The notes: a model not told the origin generated them from the sequence alone. A stretch of DNA of 64,000 bases from Microbulbifer variabilis (GCF_020524905.1 NZ_JAIVKI010000023.1:1-64000); one strand, 5' to 3'; counted from the first letter of the stretch, positions 28,420 to 40,775 are shown. Translations and numbers: made by a program.

Positions 28420-29706
28420 ATGTCTCAACTGGTAACCCGCTGCCCCCACTGCAGCACCTCATTCCATATCAACGACCAGCAGCTTCGCGCCGCCCGCGGT
28501 GCGGTGCGCTGCGGCTCCTGCCTGCAGGTTTTCCGCGCGGATGAGAACATCGTCTTCAACGACAATGGCCCCGACGCACGCAGTGATCTGGAAACCCTGC
28601 TAGAAGACGATGACTTCCTGATTCACGACGATATCGAACTGGAAGATGACGATCCGGCAGAGGAGACAGCTGCCGCCAACTCCTCCGAAAAGCAGCCTCC
28701 CGGCAACATTACGGACCGAGAATCAGCAGGAAACACTTCCCACGAAACACCAGTAGCCAATTCAGAGAGCCTTATTGGGGATGCATTTGGCGATAATGAG
28801 TGGCAGGAACTGCAGGAGGAGGACCAATTCGAGGAGGGTCCCGAGGAGGACCTGGAATCGATACTAAAACCAGACTGGGACGATGTGCCCGATTTCGATA
28901 GCAGTGCTACAGGCACCGATGAGGATTCCCTCAGCCCCGCTGATGAGAACGAACGCTTCGGCGACCCAGAGCCCTGGGAGCGCCCCCTGGAGTCGCAGGC
29001 TCCCGCAATAGAGCCCTACGAGTCTGAGCCGACACCCGAGGCACCCTCTGCCTCTGAAGAAATACTCCCTGTACCATTGCCGGAAGCCGGCAATGGACGC
29101 AAGGAGCCCTACTTTGCCACCGGAGCGGACAGCGCCTCAGAGCCGCAGGCTGAGCCCGTTCGCGAACAGCTGATCTCCGCCATTCAGCCCGCCCCGGTGG
29201 AAATGACCTGGGGTGCAGCATCATCAAAGAAAGCGGTGAGTCCCTGGTTGTGGCGCCTACTCCTTCCCTTTTTAACGCTCTTACTGTTAATCCAGTTGGC
29301 TTACTTTCAGTTTGACCGGCTCAGCAAGCAGCAGCCCTGGCGCGATATCTACGCTTCTGTCTGCCCGATGCTCGGCTGTACTCTGCCCCCACTGCGGGAT
29401 TCCAATGCAATCCAGGCCTCCAATCTGATGGTGCGCAGCCACCCGCAATTGGAGGGCGCGCTGGTGGTGGACGCCGTGTTAGTGAATTCAGCTCCCTACC
29501 CCCAACCTTTCCCCAACCTGCTGCTGAATTTCAGCGACTTGAAAAACAAGGCGGTGGCGAGTCGCCGTTTTACTCCCGAAGAGTATTTGCAGGGAGAGCT
29601 GGCTGGGCGCAAGCAGATGCCCCAGGGCAGCCCCATCCACATCGCCATTGAGGTGGTTGACCCAGGGGCCGAAGCGGTGAACTACGAGATGAAAATCGCC
29701 CCATAG
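28420..29706 (+). CDS. Zinc-ribbon DUF3426 membrane protein with an acidic linker
   Basis: Protein of 428 residues of unknown function. The N-terminal MJ0042-type zinc ribbon has C8-x2-C11 and C31-x2-C34. A long disordered linker (about 45-260) is very rich in Asp, Glu, Ser and Pro. One transmembrane segment (about 273-292) and a periplasmic DUF3426 domain (about 300-425, with YASVCPMLGCTLPPL and NLLLNFSDLKN) follow. The gene sits between prmA and dusB as in other gammaproteobacteria. DUF3426 proteins have no firm role; the cytoplasmic ribbon, flexible tether and periplasmic domain suggest trans-envelope linkage, which is inference. Confidence 0.85.
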   Translation: MSQLVTRCPHCSTSFHINDQQLRAARGAVRCGSCLQVFRADENIVFNDNGPDARSDLETLLEDDDFLIHDDIELEDDDPAEETAAANSSEKQPPGNITDRESAGNTSHETPVANSESLIGDAFGDNEWQELQEEDQFEEGPEEDLESILKPDWDDVPDFDSSATGTDEDSLSPADENERFGDPEPWERPLESQAPAIEPYESEPTPEAPSASEEILPVPLPEAGNGRKEPYFATGADSASEPQAEPVREQLISAIQPAPVEMTWGAASSKKAVSPWLWRLLLPFLTLLLLIQLAYFQFDRLSKQQPWRDIYASVCPMLGCTLPPLRDSNAIQASNLMVRSHPQLEGALVVDAVLVNSAPYPQPFPNLLLNFSDLKNKAVASRRFTPEEYLQGELAGRKQMPQGSPIHIAIEVVDPGAEAVNYEMKIAP

Positions 29707-29816
29707 GAAAATGATTGGCGCCATAGTCGCTGACGCCTTGGCGGATAAAGCCACCAAAATTGACCACTCTGCGAGCTAAACGCACAGGGATCGATCAATT
29801 TGCCCGCTTTTTCGCT

Positions 29817-29844
29817 TTGCCAACGCCGGGCCAGTCGTTATCAT
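29817..29844 (+). promoter_or_regulatory. Putative stringent-type promoter of dusB-fis
   Basis: TTGCCA (29817-29822), 16-bp spacer, TATCAT (29839-29844), followed by the GC-rich AGGCGGCC. The short spacer and GC-rich discriminator are the marks of ppGpp-sensitive promoters, and the dusB-fis operon of E. coli has such a promoter. The start site would be about 50 bp before the chosen dusB start. Confidence 0.55.
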
Positions 29845-29900
29845 AGGCGGCCTTTTTGCCAGGGCACAGATCGCCCTTCCAAAGCCCAAACGGAGTTACC

Positions 29901-30893
29901 GTGTCTATTGCTATAGGCCCCTACATTATCGACAACCCGGTAATCTTGGCGCCTATGGCCGGAGTTACTGATCGCCCCTTCCGCCAATTGTGTCGCCAAC
30001 TCGGCGCCGGCTTGGTGGTATCGGAAATGGTGACCTCCGACACGCGTCTGTGGAATAGCCGCAAGTCGCGCTTGCGTCTGGACCACGGTGGTGAAGCAGC
30101 TCCCATATCGGTGCAAATCGCTGGTGGTGATCCCGAGATGATGGCCCAGGCCGCTCGGGAAAATGTGCGACGCGGCGCACAAATCATCGATATCAATATG
30201 GGCTGCCCGGCAAAAAAAGTGTGTAAAAAAGCGGCGGGCTCCGCCCTGCTGCGGGATGAAAAACTGGTTGCGGATATATTGCAGGCCGTGGTCCAGTCTG
30301 TCTCTGTCCCGGTGACGCTCAAGATCCGCACCGGCTGGTGTACGGATTCCCGCAATGGTGTCACCGTAGCCCAAATGGCTGAGGATGCCGGCATCGCCGC
30401 TCTGGCGGTTCACGGTCGTACTCGCGCCTGCGGCTACCACGGACAGGCTGAATTCGATACCATTGCCGAAATTGTATCCAGGGTAGGAATCCCGGTTTTT
30501 GCCAACGGCGACATCACCAGTGCCGAGAGAGCCCGCGAGGTGCTCGATTACACTGGCGCGGCGGCGGTCATGATCGGCCGCGCCGCACAGGGACGACCTT
30601 GGATTTTTCGGGAGATAGCCCACTACCTCGCCACTGGCGAGCGGCTGCCCGAACCAACATTGGACGAAGTAAGAAAAATACTGCTCACCCACTTGGGTGA
30701 ACTGCACCGATTCTACGGTGAGGTGATGGGGGTCCGTATCGCCCGCAAGCATGTGGGTTGGTACTTGAAGACACTCGCGGACAGCGAGTCCTTCCGCAAG
30801 ACCTTTTTCCAGATAGAGAGCGCAGAAGTACAACATGCCAGCGTTCACGCGTGGTTTGAACGCCGAATAACGAGAGGGGCACAAGCGGCATGA
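29901..30893 (+). CDS. dusB: tRNA-dihydrouridine synthase B
   Basis: FMN-dependent enzyme reducing specific uridines in tRNA D-loops. The TIM-barrel motifs are [13 protein letters not shown], the catalytic C102 in [31 protein letters not shown], and [11 protein letters not shown] for FMN phosphate. I chose the GTG at 29901, with CGGAG six bases upstream and the family N-terminus (M)SIAIGPY; the frame is open to an ATG fifteen codons earlier. Length 330 residues. It overlaps fis by four bases. Confidence 0.95.
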   Translation: MSIAIGPYIIDNPVILAPMAGVTDRPFRQLCRQLGAGLVVSEMVTSDTRLWNSRKSRLRLDHGGEAAPISVQIAGGDPEMMAQAARENVRRGAQIIDINMGCPAKKVCKKAAGSALLRDEKLVADILQAVVQSVSVPVTLKIRTGWCTDSRNGVTVAQMAEDAGIAALAVHGRTRACGYHGQAEFDTIAEIVSRVGIPVFANGDITSAERAREVLDYTGAAAVMIGRAAQGRPWIFREIAHYLATGERLPEPTLDEVRKILLTHLGELHRFYGEVMGVRIARKHVGWYLKTLADSESFRKTFFQIESAEVQHASVHAWFERRITRGAQAA

Positions 30894-31198
30894 ATAACGA
30901 AGTATTGATTCCGGATACTGGCAGCGAAGAAGTATCCTCCAGGGGGCAAACGCAGCTGGCTCAGCCGCAGCAGCAGTCCCTGCGCGATGCGGTCGAGCAC
31001 GCGATGGAGAACTATTTCCGCCACCTGGATGGCCAGATGGTTACCGATGTCTACGACATGGTGCTGTCAGAGATCGAAGCGCCCATGCTCGAAGTGGTGA
31101 TGAAATACACCCGTCACAACCAGACACGCGCCGCGCAACTGCTGGGGCTCAACCGGGGCACCCTGCGCAAGAAGCTGAAGCGCTACGGCCTGCTGTAA
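30890..31198 (+). CDS. fis: Fis nucleoid-associated DNA-binding protein
   Basis: Abundant growth-phase-dependent DNA-bending protein that activates rRNA promoters and shapes the nucleoid. The C-terminal helix-turn-helix is nearly canonical ([20 protein letters not shown] and [15 protein letters not shown]). Length 102 residues; the N-terminal arm is shorter in conserved content than in enterics. The ATG overlaps the dusB stop (ATGA), and a strong hairpin terminator follows. Control comes with the dusB promoter. Confidence 0.97.
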   Translation: MNNEVLIPDTGSEEVSSRGQTQLAQPQQQSLRDAVEHAMENYFRHLDGQMVTDVYDMVLSEIEAPMLEVVMKYTRHNQTRAAQLLGLNRGTLRKKLKRYGLL

Positions 31199-31220
31199 GC
31201 TTCCCACCATGCGAATTTTT

Positions 31221-31256
31221 GAAGGGGGATGAGGTTACTCATCCCCCTTCGCTATT
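31221..31256 (+). terminator. Intrinsic terminator after fis
   Basis: A perfect 13-bp stem, GAAGGGGGATGAG (31221-31233) with loop GTTA and its complement (31238-31250), is followed by GCTATTTTCC. It starts 22 bp after the fis stop codon and separates dusB-fis from purH. Confidence 0.8.
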
Positions 31257-31342
31257 TTCCCGGCGGCAGTTTTCGCCACAGCAGCGCAAACTCCGCTACA
31301 ACCACTGACAACCCTATCCCAAAACCAGTTGGACCAAGTGCA

Positions 31343-32914
<1,572 letters not shown>

Positions 32915-32926
32915 ATCATCGGCAAA

Positions 32927-33078
32927 CTCCGTGGAGCACCTATCGTGCTTCGCGGAGGCTGGTGACAATGAAGTATCCACTGCGCCATTGTCACTAGTAG
33001 TTTCTAGCGCCCACCACAAAGAGGCGCCCATTGCAGGCGGACAACACCACCTGCAATGATTCCGCGCTAAACTAGCGC
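32927..33078. repeat. Cluster of four inverted repeats between purH and purD
   Basis: Four separate hairpins fill the purH-purD gap. (1) 32927-32957: 13-bp stem with two wobble pairs and a 5-base loop. (2) 32962-32994: GTGACAATG and CATTGTCAC with a 15-base loop. (3) 33029-33058: CATTGCAGG-type arms of 12 bases with one mismatch and a 6-base loop. (4) 33064-33078: GCGCTA and TAGCGC with a 3-base loop. None has a U-tract. They are not copies of one another. They may stabilise purH mRNA or regulate purD. Confidence 0.6.
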
Positions 33079-33129
33079 ACCTGATACCTGTCCAATGGAC
33101 CCAAGTGGTCGACTTAGGGGGATTTAAGA

Positions 33130-34428
33130 ATGAATATATTAATCATCGGCTCAGGTGGCCGCGAGCACGCCCTGGCGTGGAAAGCCGCACAAAACCCGAA
33201 AGTGGGCACCGTGTTCGTAGCCCCGGGCAACGCCGGCACCGCCCGTGAAGGCAAAGTGCAGAATGTGGCTATCGGCGTCGATAATTTCCCCGCACTGGCG
33301 GACTTCGCCGAGGAAAACGGCGTGGAACTCACTATTGTCGGCCCCGAAGCGCCATTGGTTGACGGCATTGTGGATTTCTTTAACGGGCGTGGCCTCGCCA
33401 TCTTTGGCCCCAGCAAGGGCGCTGCCCAACTGGAGGGCTCCAAGGCTTTCACCAAGGATTTCCTCGAACGCCACGAGATCCCCACCGCTGCCTATCGCAA
33501 TTTCACCGAAATTGAGCCGGCCGTCGAATATATCCGCGAGCGCGGAGCGCCCATCGTAGTCAAAGCCGATGGCCTCGCCGCCGGCAAGGGCGTCATCGTC
33601 GCCGAGACCGAGCAACAGGCCGAGCTGGCAGTGCGCGATATGCTCTCCGGCAACGCCTTTGGCGACGCCGGCTGCCGTGTAGTGATTGAGGAATTCCTGC
33701 AGGGTGAAGAGGCGAGCTTTATCGTTATGGTGGATGGGGAGAATATCCTGCCCATGGCCACCAGTCAGGATCACAAGCGCGTCGGTGACGGCGACACCGG
33801 CCCCAATACCGGCGGCATGGGTGCCTACTCTCCCGCACCGGTAGTGACCGACAGCGTTTACCAGCGCATTATGCAGGAAGTGATCGAGCCCACCGTAAAA
33901 GGCCTCATTGCCGAGGGTACGCCTTATACAGGATTCCTATACGCCGGCCTGATGATCGATCCGCAAGGTGCTCCCAGAGTGATCGAGTACAACTGTCGCT
34001 TTGGCGACCCCGAAACCCAGCCCATTATGATGCGCTTGAAATCCGATCTGGTGGATCTGTGCCTGGCTGCGCTCGACAAAAAGCTCGATAGCGTAACGGC
34101 AGAGTGGGACCCGCGCCCTTCACTCGGGGTGGTACTGGCCGCACACGGTTACCCTGGCAGCTACCGCAAGGGCGATGCCATTAGTGGACTTGAAAAAGCC
34201 GATGGCGATAACGCCAAGGTCTTCCACGCCGGCACTGCCGAAGACGGCGAGCGCGTGGTCACCAATGGCGGCCGCGTACTCTGCGCCACCGCACTGGGGG
34301 ACACTGTTGCCGAAGCCCAGGCCAATGCCTATGAGGCTGCCCGCGCCATCTACTGGGAGGGTGTCTTTTACCGGAAGGATATCGGTTATCGCGCGATCGA
34401 AAGAGAACAGGCCGGTAGCGATAAGTAG
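33130..34428 (+). CDS. purD: Phosphoribosylamine-glycine ligase
   Basis: ATP-grasp enzyme of the second step of purine synthesis, joining glycine to phosphoribosylamine. Family marks are [60 protein letters not shown] and [12 protein letters not shown] with metal ligands. Length 432 residues. AGGGGGA stands a few bases upstream of the ATG. It follows purH after 215 bp holding a cluster of hairpins. Confidence 0.98.
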   Translation: MNILIIGSGGREHALAWKAAQNPKVGTVFVAPGNAGTAREGKVQNVAIGVDNFPALADFAEENGVELTIVGPEAPLVDGIVDFFNGRGLAIFGPSKGAAQLEGSKAFTKDFLERHEIPTAAYRNFTEIEPAVEYIRERGAPIVVKADGLAAGKGVIVAETEQQAELAVRDMLSGNAFGDAGCRVVIEEFLQGEEASFIVMVDGENILPMATSQDHKRVGDGDTGPNTGGMGAYSPAPVVTDSVYQRIMQEVIEPTVKGLIAEGTPYTGFLYAGLMIDPQGAPRVIEYNCRFGDPETQPIMMRLKSDLVDLCLAALDKKLDSVTAEWDPRPSLGVVLAAHGYPGSYRKGDAISGLEKADGDNAKVFHAGTAEDGERVVTNGGRVLCATALGDTVAEAQANAYEAARAIYWEGVFYRKDIGYRAIEREQAGSDK

Positions 34429-34484
34429 TTTTACCAGTCATGGCGGTAGCCTCTAGCTGCCGCCATACAGAGGGAGCAACATAC

Positions 34485-35129
34485 ATGAGCGAACGCAATC
34501 TGAGTGGACTCGATCGCCTGTTGATTCAAGCTGACCGCGCTCTGCGCACTCTGAGTCCGGGCGAACCCTGCCACGGTCGTGTATCTCCGGCCAAAGGGGA
34601 AGCGGAAGCTGAACTCAGCGATGCCGAACGTAAACACGCCGCTGGCCTGATGCGAGTCAACCACAGCGGCGAAGTGTGCGCACAGGCTCTCTACCAGGGC
34701 CAGGCACTCACAGCGAAACTGCCAGAAATTCGCGGAGAAATGGAGCGTGCCGCGGACGAGGAGATCGACCACCTCGCTTGGTGTGAGCAACGTCTCAAAG
34801 AGCTGGACAGCCGCCCGAGCCTGCTCAATCCGCTCTGGTATGGATTGTCATTTGGACTGGGCGCCGCCGCCGGCAAAATCAGCGATCGCATCAGCCTCGG
34901 TTTTGTCGCCGCGACAGAAGAAAGGGTCTGCGAGCATCTGGAAAGTCACCTGCAAAAGCTGCCCGCCCAGGACAAAAGAAGTCGCGCGGTAGTGGAGCAG
35001 ATGCTGGTCGATGAAAGCGAACATGCTCACGCGGCGCTGGCCGCCGGGGGTAAACGTTTCCCTGCACCGGTGAAAGGGGCCATGTCACTGGTATCCAAGG
35101 TGATGACCTCAGCCAGTTACAAAATTTAA
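34485..35129 (+). CDS. coq7: Demethoxyubiquinone hydroxylase Coq7
   Basis: Di-iron monooxygenase for the C6 hydroxylation in ubiquinone synthesis. The ligands lie in four helices: [39 protein letters not shown] and [14 protein letters not shown], giving the duplicated E-x-x-H pattern. The ATG at 34485 gives 214 residues and the family N-terminus; the frame extends 15 codons upstream to 34440. GGGAG lies ten bases before the chosen ATG. It precedes the OsmC gene, which is in the opposite orientation. Confidence 0.94.
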   Translation: MSERNLSGLDRLLIQADRALRTLSPGEPCHGRVSPAKGEAEAELSDAERKHAAGLMRVNHSGEVCAQALYQGQALTAKLPEIRGEMERAADEEIDHLAWCEQRLKELDSRPSLLNPLWYGLSFGLGAAAGKISDRISLGFVAATEERVCEHLESHLQKLPAQDKRSRAVVEQMLVDESEHAHAALAAGGKRFPAPVKGAMSLVSKVMTSASYKI

Positions 35130-35227
35130 AGTTTTAAGAATCGATTCACAAAATGGACTGGCCCGCTAAAAGTAACAGCCTTTTAGTGGGCCTATTCTTT
35201 TTTCTTCTTTTTCCTGCAATGTTTAAT

Positions 35228-35635
35228 TCAGGCTTCTTCCACTCGATAGCGGTGTACAATCTCTACTCCCGCATTGCGTAACATAATTGAAGCGGAGCAG
35301 TATTTCTCTGCAGATAATTCCACCGCACGAGCGACATGGGACTCTTTCAATCCGCGACCTCGCACAACAAACTCCATTTCAATTCGCTCAAAAGGCGAAG
35401 GGGTCGTATCCGGGCGGACGCCATTCAATTCACAGTGACAGGAAATAATATCCTGGCGCGCCTTTTGTAAAATGGAAATCACATCGTAAGCTGCACAACC
35501 GCCAACACCGAGGAGAATCATCTCCATCGGACGTACGCCATTATTGGTGCGGCCCCCTTCCATCACTACAGAATTACCGCTGCCGGCTTCGCCGACGAAG
35601 GTCAAATCATTAACCCAGGTTACCTTGCCCTGCAT
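35228..35635 (-). CDS. OsmC/YhfA-family protein
   Basis: OsmC-fold protein of 135 residues, close in layout to YhfA, encoded beside crp in E. coli as well. Segments include RTNNGVRPMEMILLGVGGCAAYDVISIL with the peroxidatic-type cysteine in GGCAAYD, and CHCELNGVRPD and KYCSASIML with further cysteines. OsmC enzymes reduce organic peroxides; YhfA itself has no proven activity. The ATG at 35635 is favoured, with GGGAG seven bases upstream; an ATG two codons earlier is too close to that site, and the frame stays open to 35812. It is divergent from the vfr gene. Confidence 0.85.
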   Translation of the reverse strand: MQGKVTWVNDLTFVGEAGSGNSVVMEGGRTNNGVRPMEMILLGVGGCAAYDVISILQKARQDIISCHCELNGVRPDTTPSPFERIEMEFVVRGRGLKESHVARAVELSAEKYCSASIMLRNAGVEIVHRYRVEEA

Positions 35636-35938
35636 TGCCATGCTCCCACTGAAATTCAAGTCGCGAAGCTTAGCACAGAGTACAAGATTATCCCGACAAG
35701 CCGAGTATTTCCGGTATAGTGTCTGCAACACCTCCGCGCGGAATGTCCACTGCTGAAATGCATACTTCAGCAGTGAGATTTCAGTCCAATCGCACCGGCA
35801 CCAGAGTGTCACAGGTCACACTGCGGAACTTTGCCGCGACCAACCTCTGTTGGGGACTGTTTTTTCGCGCGATAATTCAAGAGTGCTCAGCTGCTAAAGC
35901 CGGGATGGAGCACGAGACAAAAAATGAGGAATAAATCC

Positions 35939-36574
35939 GTGACGGTTGCTATCGAAGACCCCATGACTATCGGCAATATTGAAGACTTTCTGGCCCATTG
36001 CCACCGGCGCCGCTATCCGGCCAAGAGCACAATTATCTATGCCGGCGACCGCTGTGAGTCTCTCTATTTCATTATGCGCGGTTCAGTGACTGTCCTGATT
36101 GAGGATGACGAGGGCCGTGAAATGATCGTGGCCTACCTGAACGACGGGGACTTTTTTGGTGAAATGGGCCTTTTTGATCAGGACACCCGCAGTGCCTGGG
36201 TGCGCACCAAAACTGAGTGTGAAGTTGCGGAAATTTCCTACACTAAATTCCAGGAACTGACCCGTCAGCACCCAGAATTCCTGTTCGCCCTCGCCACGCA
36301 AATGGCCGGGCGCCTGCGCAATACCACCCGTAAAGTCGGCGACTTGGCCTTCCTGGATGTTACCGGTCGTGTGGCGCGTACCCTTTTAGACTTGTGTAAT
36401 GAACCCGATGCGATGACCCATCCAGAGGGCATGCAAATCAAGATCACTCGCCAGGAAATTGGCCGTATTGTCGGCTGCTCCCGTGAGATGGTCGGGCGCG
36501 TATTGAAAACCCTGGAAGAACAGGGCTTGGTGTCGGTTAAAGGCAAAACCATGGTGGTTTACGGCACCCGCTAA
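35939..36574 (+). CDS. vfr: Vfr-type cAMP receptor protein
   Basis: CRP-family global regulator of 211 residues. It closely matches P. aeruginosa Vfr, with [29 protein letters not shown], the cAMP phosphate-binding [15 protein letters not shown], and the near-invariant helix-turn-helix [30 protein letters not shown]. Compared with Vfr, a few residues are missing before RSAWV. I chose the GTG at 35939, which has GAGGA eight bases upstream and matches the Vfr N-terminus in length; an in-frame ATG lies five codons earlier. It converges on trpC across a strong bidirectional terminator and diverges from the OsmC gene, the same neighbourhood as in pseudomonads. Confidence 0.93.
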   Translation: MTVAIEDPMTIGNIEDFLAHCHRRRYPAKSTIIYAGDRCESLYFIMRGSVTVLIEDDEGREMIVAYLNDGDFFGEMGLFDQDTRSAWVRTKTECEVAEISYTKFQELTRQHPEFLFALATQMAGRLRNTTRKVGDLAFLDVTGRVARTLLDLCNEPDAMTHPEGMQIKITRQEIGRIVGCSREMVGRVLKTLEEQGLVSVKGKTMVVYGTR

Positions 36575-36601
36575 TTGCCTGCCCCAAAAACCAATACCAC
36601 A

Positions 36602-36642
36602 ACACAAAAAAGGGCGATTTATTTAATCGCCCTTTTTTGTGT
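36602..36642. terminator. Bidirectional intrinsic terminator between vfr and trpC
   Basis: A perfect 18-bp inverted repeat (36602-36619 and 36625-36642), loop TATTT. The core is GGGCGATT and its complement, flanked by A6 on one side and T6 on the other, so both strands end in a U-tract. It lies between two convergent operons. Confidence 0.92.
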
Positions 36643-36686
36643 CTGTGGCTTTTACGCGACTATCTTCCCGAAAATGCCACTGACAC

Positions 36687-37481
36687 TCAGTTAAACATCT
36701 CCATCAGTTTACGCCCTGGCTCCTCTTCACGCATAAAGGCCTCACCAACCAAAAATGCATTGACGCTGTGTCCGCGCATGGCCGCAACATCATCAGTGGT
36801 ATGAATGCCGCTTTCAGTAACAACAATACGGTCTTTGGGAATCAGATCGAGCAACTTGAAAGTATTCTCCAACTGCACCTCAAAGGTGTGCAGGTTGCGA
36901 TTATTAATTCCGATCAGACGGTTGGGGAGAAGCAGTGCCCGTTCCAACTCCGTACGATTGTGTACTTCCACCAGTACGTCTAATCCCAGCTCAAGGGCCA
37001 AGCCATTGAGTTCCTGCATTTGTTGGTCTTCTAAGCAGGCAGCAATGAGCAGGATGCAATCGGCCCCGATAGCACGCGCCTCAAACACCTGGTAGGGGTC
37101 GACGGTGAAATCTTTACGCAACACGGGCAAGCGCACTGCGTTGCGCGCCTGCTGTAAATAACTGTCATCACCCTGGAAAAAATCCCTATCGGTGAGCACC
37201 GACAGGCAGGCTGCGCCGCCTCTCTCATAGCTGGTCGCAATTTCTGCGGGAAAAAAATCCTCACGAATTACCCCCTTGCTGGGTGAGGCCTTCTTGATTT
37301 CCGCAATCACTGCGGCCTCACCCTCAGCAATTTTATACTCCAGCGCCGCAACAAACCCTCGCGTCGGCGGTTGGTCCTGAGCGCTCAGACGCATATCTTC
37401 CAGATTGCATTGAGATTTACGTTCTGACACTTCCTGCCACTTACGCTCGATAATAGTTTTTAAAATGGTCGGTGTGCTCAC
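36687..37481 (-). CDS. trpC: Indole-3-glycerol phosphate synthase
   Basis: Closes the indole ring in tryptophan biosynthesis. The TIM barrel shows the expected motifs: [17 protein letters not shown] with the catalytic lysine, [37 protein letters not shown] and [12 protein letters not shown]. Length 264 residues, monofunctional (no TrpF fusion). It overlaps trpD by four bases and ends before the bidirectional terminator. Confidence 0.97.
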   Translation of the reverse strand: MSTPTILKTIIERKWQEVSERKSQCNLEDMRLSAQDQPPTRGFVAALEYKIAEGEAAVIAEIKKASPSKGVIREDFFPAEIATSYERGGAACLSVLTDRDFFQGDDSYLQQARNAVRLPVLRKDFTVDPYQVFEARAIGADCILLIAACLEDQQMQELNGLALELGLDVLVEVHNRTELERALLLPNRLIGINNRNLHTFEVQLENTFKLLDLIPKDRIVVTESGIHTTDDVAAMRGHSVNAFLVGEAFMREEEPGRKLMEMFN

Positions 37482-38527
37482 GATTTCACTTCCTCGGGAC
37501 GAAAGGCGCTGGTAAAGGCAGCCAGGTCATTAATTTTTTCCGCGGCCAAACCACTGCCGATGGCGTCCTGAGCCATGGCAACACCCTGCTCTGCAGTATT
37601 TGCAACACCACTGACGTAAATAGCCAAACCGGCATTCAGGGCGATAATATCCGCTGCTTTTTGCCCGGCCTCGGTTTCGCGTTTGCCCAGTGCATCACAA
37701 ATCAGGGATAGAGATTCTTCCGCACCCGAAACGATCAATCCATCCAGGCTTTGGCGGGGCAGACCAAAGTTTTCGGGACAGAGAGTAAACTCACTGATAG
37801 CGCCATCCTTCAACTCCACCGCAAAAGTATCCGCAGCAATACTGGCCTCATCGAGGCCGTCATCGCTGTGTAGAACCAATACATGCTCGGAACCGAGACG
37901 TTGCAGAACTTCAGCCAACAGGCGGCAGTAACGCTTCTCGTAAACACCGATCACCTTGCGCTTAACCCCGGCGGGATTGGTCATCGGGCCCAGCAAATTA
38001 AAAATGGTTCGAAGACCCAGCGCTTTACGCGCGGGGCCTACATGACGAACGGCGCTGTGAAAGCTGGGCGCAAACATAAAGCCGATACCGAGCGTTTCCA
38101 CACAGCGGGCCATTTGTTCTGGGCTTAAATCTAGGTAAACCCCGGCACTCTCGAGCAGATCAGCGGAACCACTGCTTGAGGACACCGAACGGTTGCCATG
38201 TTTGGCCACCCTGGCACCGGCTGCAGCGGCGACAAAGCTACTGGCGCTGGACACATTAAATAGGTTCGCGCCATCGCCACCAGTGCCAACGATATCCACA
38301 GTGTTGTCCAGATCGAGCTCCACTTTCGTGGCCAGTGCGCGCATGGTTTCCACTGCACCAACAATCTCATCGACGGTTTCACCGCGAATACGCAACGCGA
38401 TCAGCAAGGCTCCTATCTGCGCTTCCTGGGCTTCACCGCGCATAATCTGGCCCACGGTCTCGCGCATCTCCTCACGGGTCAGATGCTCTCCATCCACCAG
38501 TTTGGCGATGGCCTTTTGTATATTCAT
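37478..38527 (-). CDS. trpD: Anthranilate phosphoribosyltransferase
   Basis: Joins anthranilate and PRPP. Conserved motifs are [14 protein letters not shown] for PRPP binding, [35 protein letters not shown] and [10 protein letters not shown] chose the ATG at 38527 ([16 protein letters not shown]), giving 349 residues and the family N-terminus; the frame runs on to 38572. It overlaps trpC by four bases and follows trpG by about 75 bp. Confidence 0.96.
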   Translation of the reverse strand: MNIQKAIAKLVDGEHLTREEMRETVGQIMRGEAQEAQIGALLIALRIRGETVDEIVGAVETMRALATKVELDLDNTVDIVGTGGDGANLFNVSSASSFVAAAAGARVAKHGNRSVSSSSGSADLLESAGVYLDLSPEQMARCVETLGIGFMFAPSFHSAVRHVGPARKALGLRTIFNLLGPMTNPAGVKRKVIGVYEKRYCRLLAEVLQRLGSEHVLVLHSDDGLDEASIAADTFAVELKDGAISEFTLCPENFGLPRQSLDGLIVSGAEESLSLICDALGKRETEAGQKAADIIALNAGLAIYVSGVANTAEQGVAMAQDAIGSGLAAEKINDLAAFTSAFRPEEVKS

Positions 38528-38600
38528 TGTGTTCACTCTGCCCTGCTCAGTGTTAATTGGTGCGAGGCGCAAATAACCGCCCCGCGTTTTGCCCTTACTA

Positions 38601-39179
38601 TCAGGACTCGAGAAAATTCCTCAGCATATCGTGACCGTGCATGGTGAGAATGGACTCGGGATGAAACTGCACGCCCTCAACGGGCAATTCCCGGTGGCGC
38701 AACCCCATGATTTCATCGATCTCACCTTCTGGCGTTTCTGTCCAGGCGGTAATTTCCAGGCACTCGGGCAAGCTGCCTTTATCCACCACCAGCGAGTGAT
38801 AACGGGTGGCCTCGAAAGGATTGGATAGGCCGTGAAACACCCCCAGGTTGTTGTGCACTATAGGCGATGTTTTGCCGTGCATAACCTGGCCGGCACGCAC
38901 AACCCGCCCACCAAACACTTGGCCGATACTCTGGTGCCCAAGGCATATACCCAAAATAGGGATGCGCCCGGCAAAGTGGCGAATCGCCTCCAGAGAAATC
39001 CCCGCCTCATTGGGTGTGCAGGGGCCTGGTGAAATCACAATTTTCGCCGGGGCCATCTGTTCAATGTCCTCAAGAGTGATCTCGTCATTTCGCTTGACCA
39101 CAACCTCGGCACCCAGCTCCTCAAGGTACTGCACCACATTCCAGGTAAAGGAGTCGTAGTTATCGATCATTAAAATCAT
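38601..39179 (-). CDS. trpG: Anthranilate synthase glutaminase subunit
   Basis: Class I glutamine amidotransferase of 192 residues supplying ammonia to TrpE. The nucleophile cysteine is in [14 protein letters not shown] and the catalytic His-Glu pair in [25 protein letters not shown] and [12 protein letters not shown] are also present. GGAG lies eight bases before the ATG. trpG heads trpG-trpD-trpC and may double as pabA. It is 84 bp downstream of trpE; I saw no second leader peptide in that gap. Confidence 0.96.
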   Translation of the reverse strand: MILMIDNYDSFTWNVVQYLEELGAEVVVKRNDEITLEDIEQMAPAKIVISPGPCTPNEAGISLEAIRHFAGRIPILGICLGHQSIGQVFGGRVVRAGQVMHGKTSPIVHNNLGVFHGLSNPFEATRYHSLVVDKGSLPECLEITAWTETPEGEIDEIMGLRHRELPVEGVQFHPESILTMHGHDMLRNFLES

Positions 39180-39263
39180 TGCTTGGCTCCTATAGCCATA
39201 GAGGTACCGGTGCTAACCGCTATCGAATTTTGTCTGAGTGTGAGGTTAGTCCGCTCGCAAATA

Positions 39264-40775
39264 CTAGCTGCACTCATTTTGCTTGGCCTTCACTTCATCA
39301 CAACAACTGGCTAAGGCCATACCCGCTGCACGGAACAGCGCCCGCGCCTTATTCATAGTTTCATCCCACTCGGACTGAGGATCTGAGTCGGCTACCAGAC
39401 CGGCACCAGCCTGGATAAATAACTGTCCATCTTTAATAACTGCAGTGCGAATTGCGATGGCCGTATCCATATTGCCGTTCCAGGCCAGATAGCCCACCGC
39501 TCCGCCATAAATACCGCGCTTCTCCGGCTCCAGCTCATCGATAATTTCCATAGCGCGAATTTTTGGTGCCCCAGATAAAGTACCAGCCGGGAGTGCAGCC
39601 CGCAGGGCATCCATACCAGTAAGTCCCTGCCGCAATTGGCCGGTGACATTGGAGGTGATATGCATCACATGGGAGTAACGCTCCACCACCATCTGCTCGG
39701 TGACCCGCACACTGCCAGTCGCCGCTACGCGGCCCACATCATTGCGCCCCAGGTCGATCAGCATCAGGTGCTCGGCACACTCTTTGGGATCGGCCAAAAG
39801 CTCCTGCTCCAGGGCTTTATCTTCTTCTTCTGAGGCACCGCGACGACGGGTGCCCGCCAGCGGGCGCACTGTCATCTCGCCCTCTTCCAGGCGAACCAAA
39901 ATCTCTGGGCTGGAACCCACAACCTGGTGGTCGCCGAGGTCGAGGAAATACATATAAGGTGAGGGGTTCAGGCTGCGCAGTGCGCGATAGAAATTGAGAG
40001 GCGGTGCGTCGAAGGGAGCCGACAGGCGCTGGGAGGGCACCACCTGCATCACATCGCCGGCGAGGACATATTCTTTCACCCGGCCCACGGCTTTTTTGAA
40101 GTTTTCCTCACCAAAATGGGAGTGAAAAGCACCCTCCTCGATTCCCTTGCCATCCAGATCCAATGGCATGGTATCCGGTAACGGTTGTGCCAGCCGTTCG
40201 ACCAATTGATCCAGGCGCTGTTGGGCTTGCTCATAAGCATCGACCTGAGTTGGGTCCGCATGCACAATAAAAATAACCGCGCCAGCAAGATTATCGAACA
40301 CCACCAGCTCATCGCTGACCATCAACAGGATATCCGGGTTGCCCAGACTGTCCTGCGGCATACTGTGGGCCAGGCGTGGCTCGATATAACGCACGCAGTC
40401 ATAGCCAAAATACCCGACCAGGCCACCATTAAAACGCGGCAAGTTGGTAAGCTCCGGCACCCGATAGCGCTGCTGAAACTTTTCTACAAATGCCAATGGG
40501 TCACGCTTCGTATGGCTTTCAATCACCGCTCCGTCGCGCTCCACCGTAACCTCGTTGCCACGCACCCGTAGCAAAGTCCTGGCCGGCAGACCAATAATGG
40601 AGTAGCGCCCCCACTTCTCTCCGCCCTGTACTGACTCAAGCAGGTAGCTATAGCGCCCTTCGGCAAGCTTCAAATAAGTGGACAAGGGTGTTTCGATATC
40701 AGCCAGTACACGGCGTACCAGCGGTATGCGGTTATAGCCCGCAGACACAAGTTGGGCGTATTCACTAGGGGTCAT
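39264..40775 (-). CDS. trpE: Anthranilate synthase component I
   Basis: Converts chorismate to anthranilate. Length 503 residues. The N-terminal feedback region contains [15 protein letters not shown] with the tryptophan-binding LLES motif. The catalytic half has [60 protein letters not shown] and [16 protein letters not shown] segments. CGGAG precedes the ATG by eight bases. Upstream on the same strand are a short Trp-containing leader reading frame and a promoter, so expression is probably set by attenuation. In pseudomonads gph stands between rpe and trpE; it is absent here. Confidence 0.97.
   Translation of the reverse strand: MTPSEYAQLVSAGYNRIPLVRRVLADIETPLSTYLKLAEGRYSYLLESVQGGEKWGRYSIIGLPARTLLRVRGNEVTVERDGAVIESHTKRDPLAFVEKFQQRYRVPELTNLPRFNGGLVGYFGYDCVRYIEPRLAHSMPQDSLGNPDILLMVSDELVVFDNLAGAVIFIVHADPTQVDAYEQAQQRLDQLVERLAQPLPDTMPLDLDGKGIEEGAFHSHFGEENFKKAVGRVKEYVLAGDVMQVVPSQRLSAPFDAPPLNFYRALRSLNPSPYMYFLDLGDHQVVGSSPEILVRLEEGEMTVRPLAGTRRRGASEEEDKALEQELLADPKECAEHLMLIDLGRNDVGRVAATGSVRVTEQMVVERYSHVMHITSNVTGQLRQGLTGMDALRAALPAGTLSGAPKIRAMEIIDELEPEKRGIYGGAVGYLAWNGNMDTAIAIRTAVIKDGQLFIQAGAGLVADSDPQSEWDETMNKARALFRAAGMALASCCDEVKAKQNECS

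Noticed and set aside
29841..30884. Minus-strand frame of 347 codons antisense to dusB.
   Set aside because: Shadow frame of a well supported gene on the opposite strand, no start site or motif.
32927..33078. CRISPR array considered for the repeat-rich purH-purD gap.
   Set aside because: The hairpins differ from one another in sequence and are not regularly spaced; no cas genes are present.
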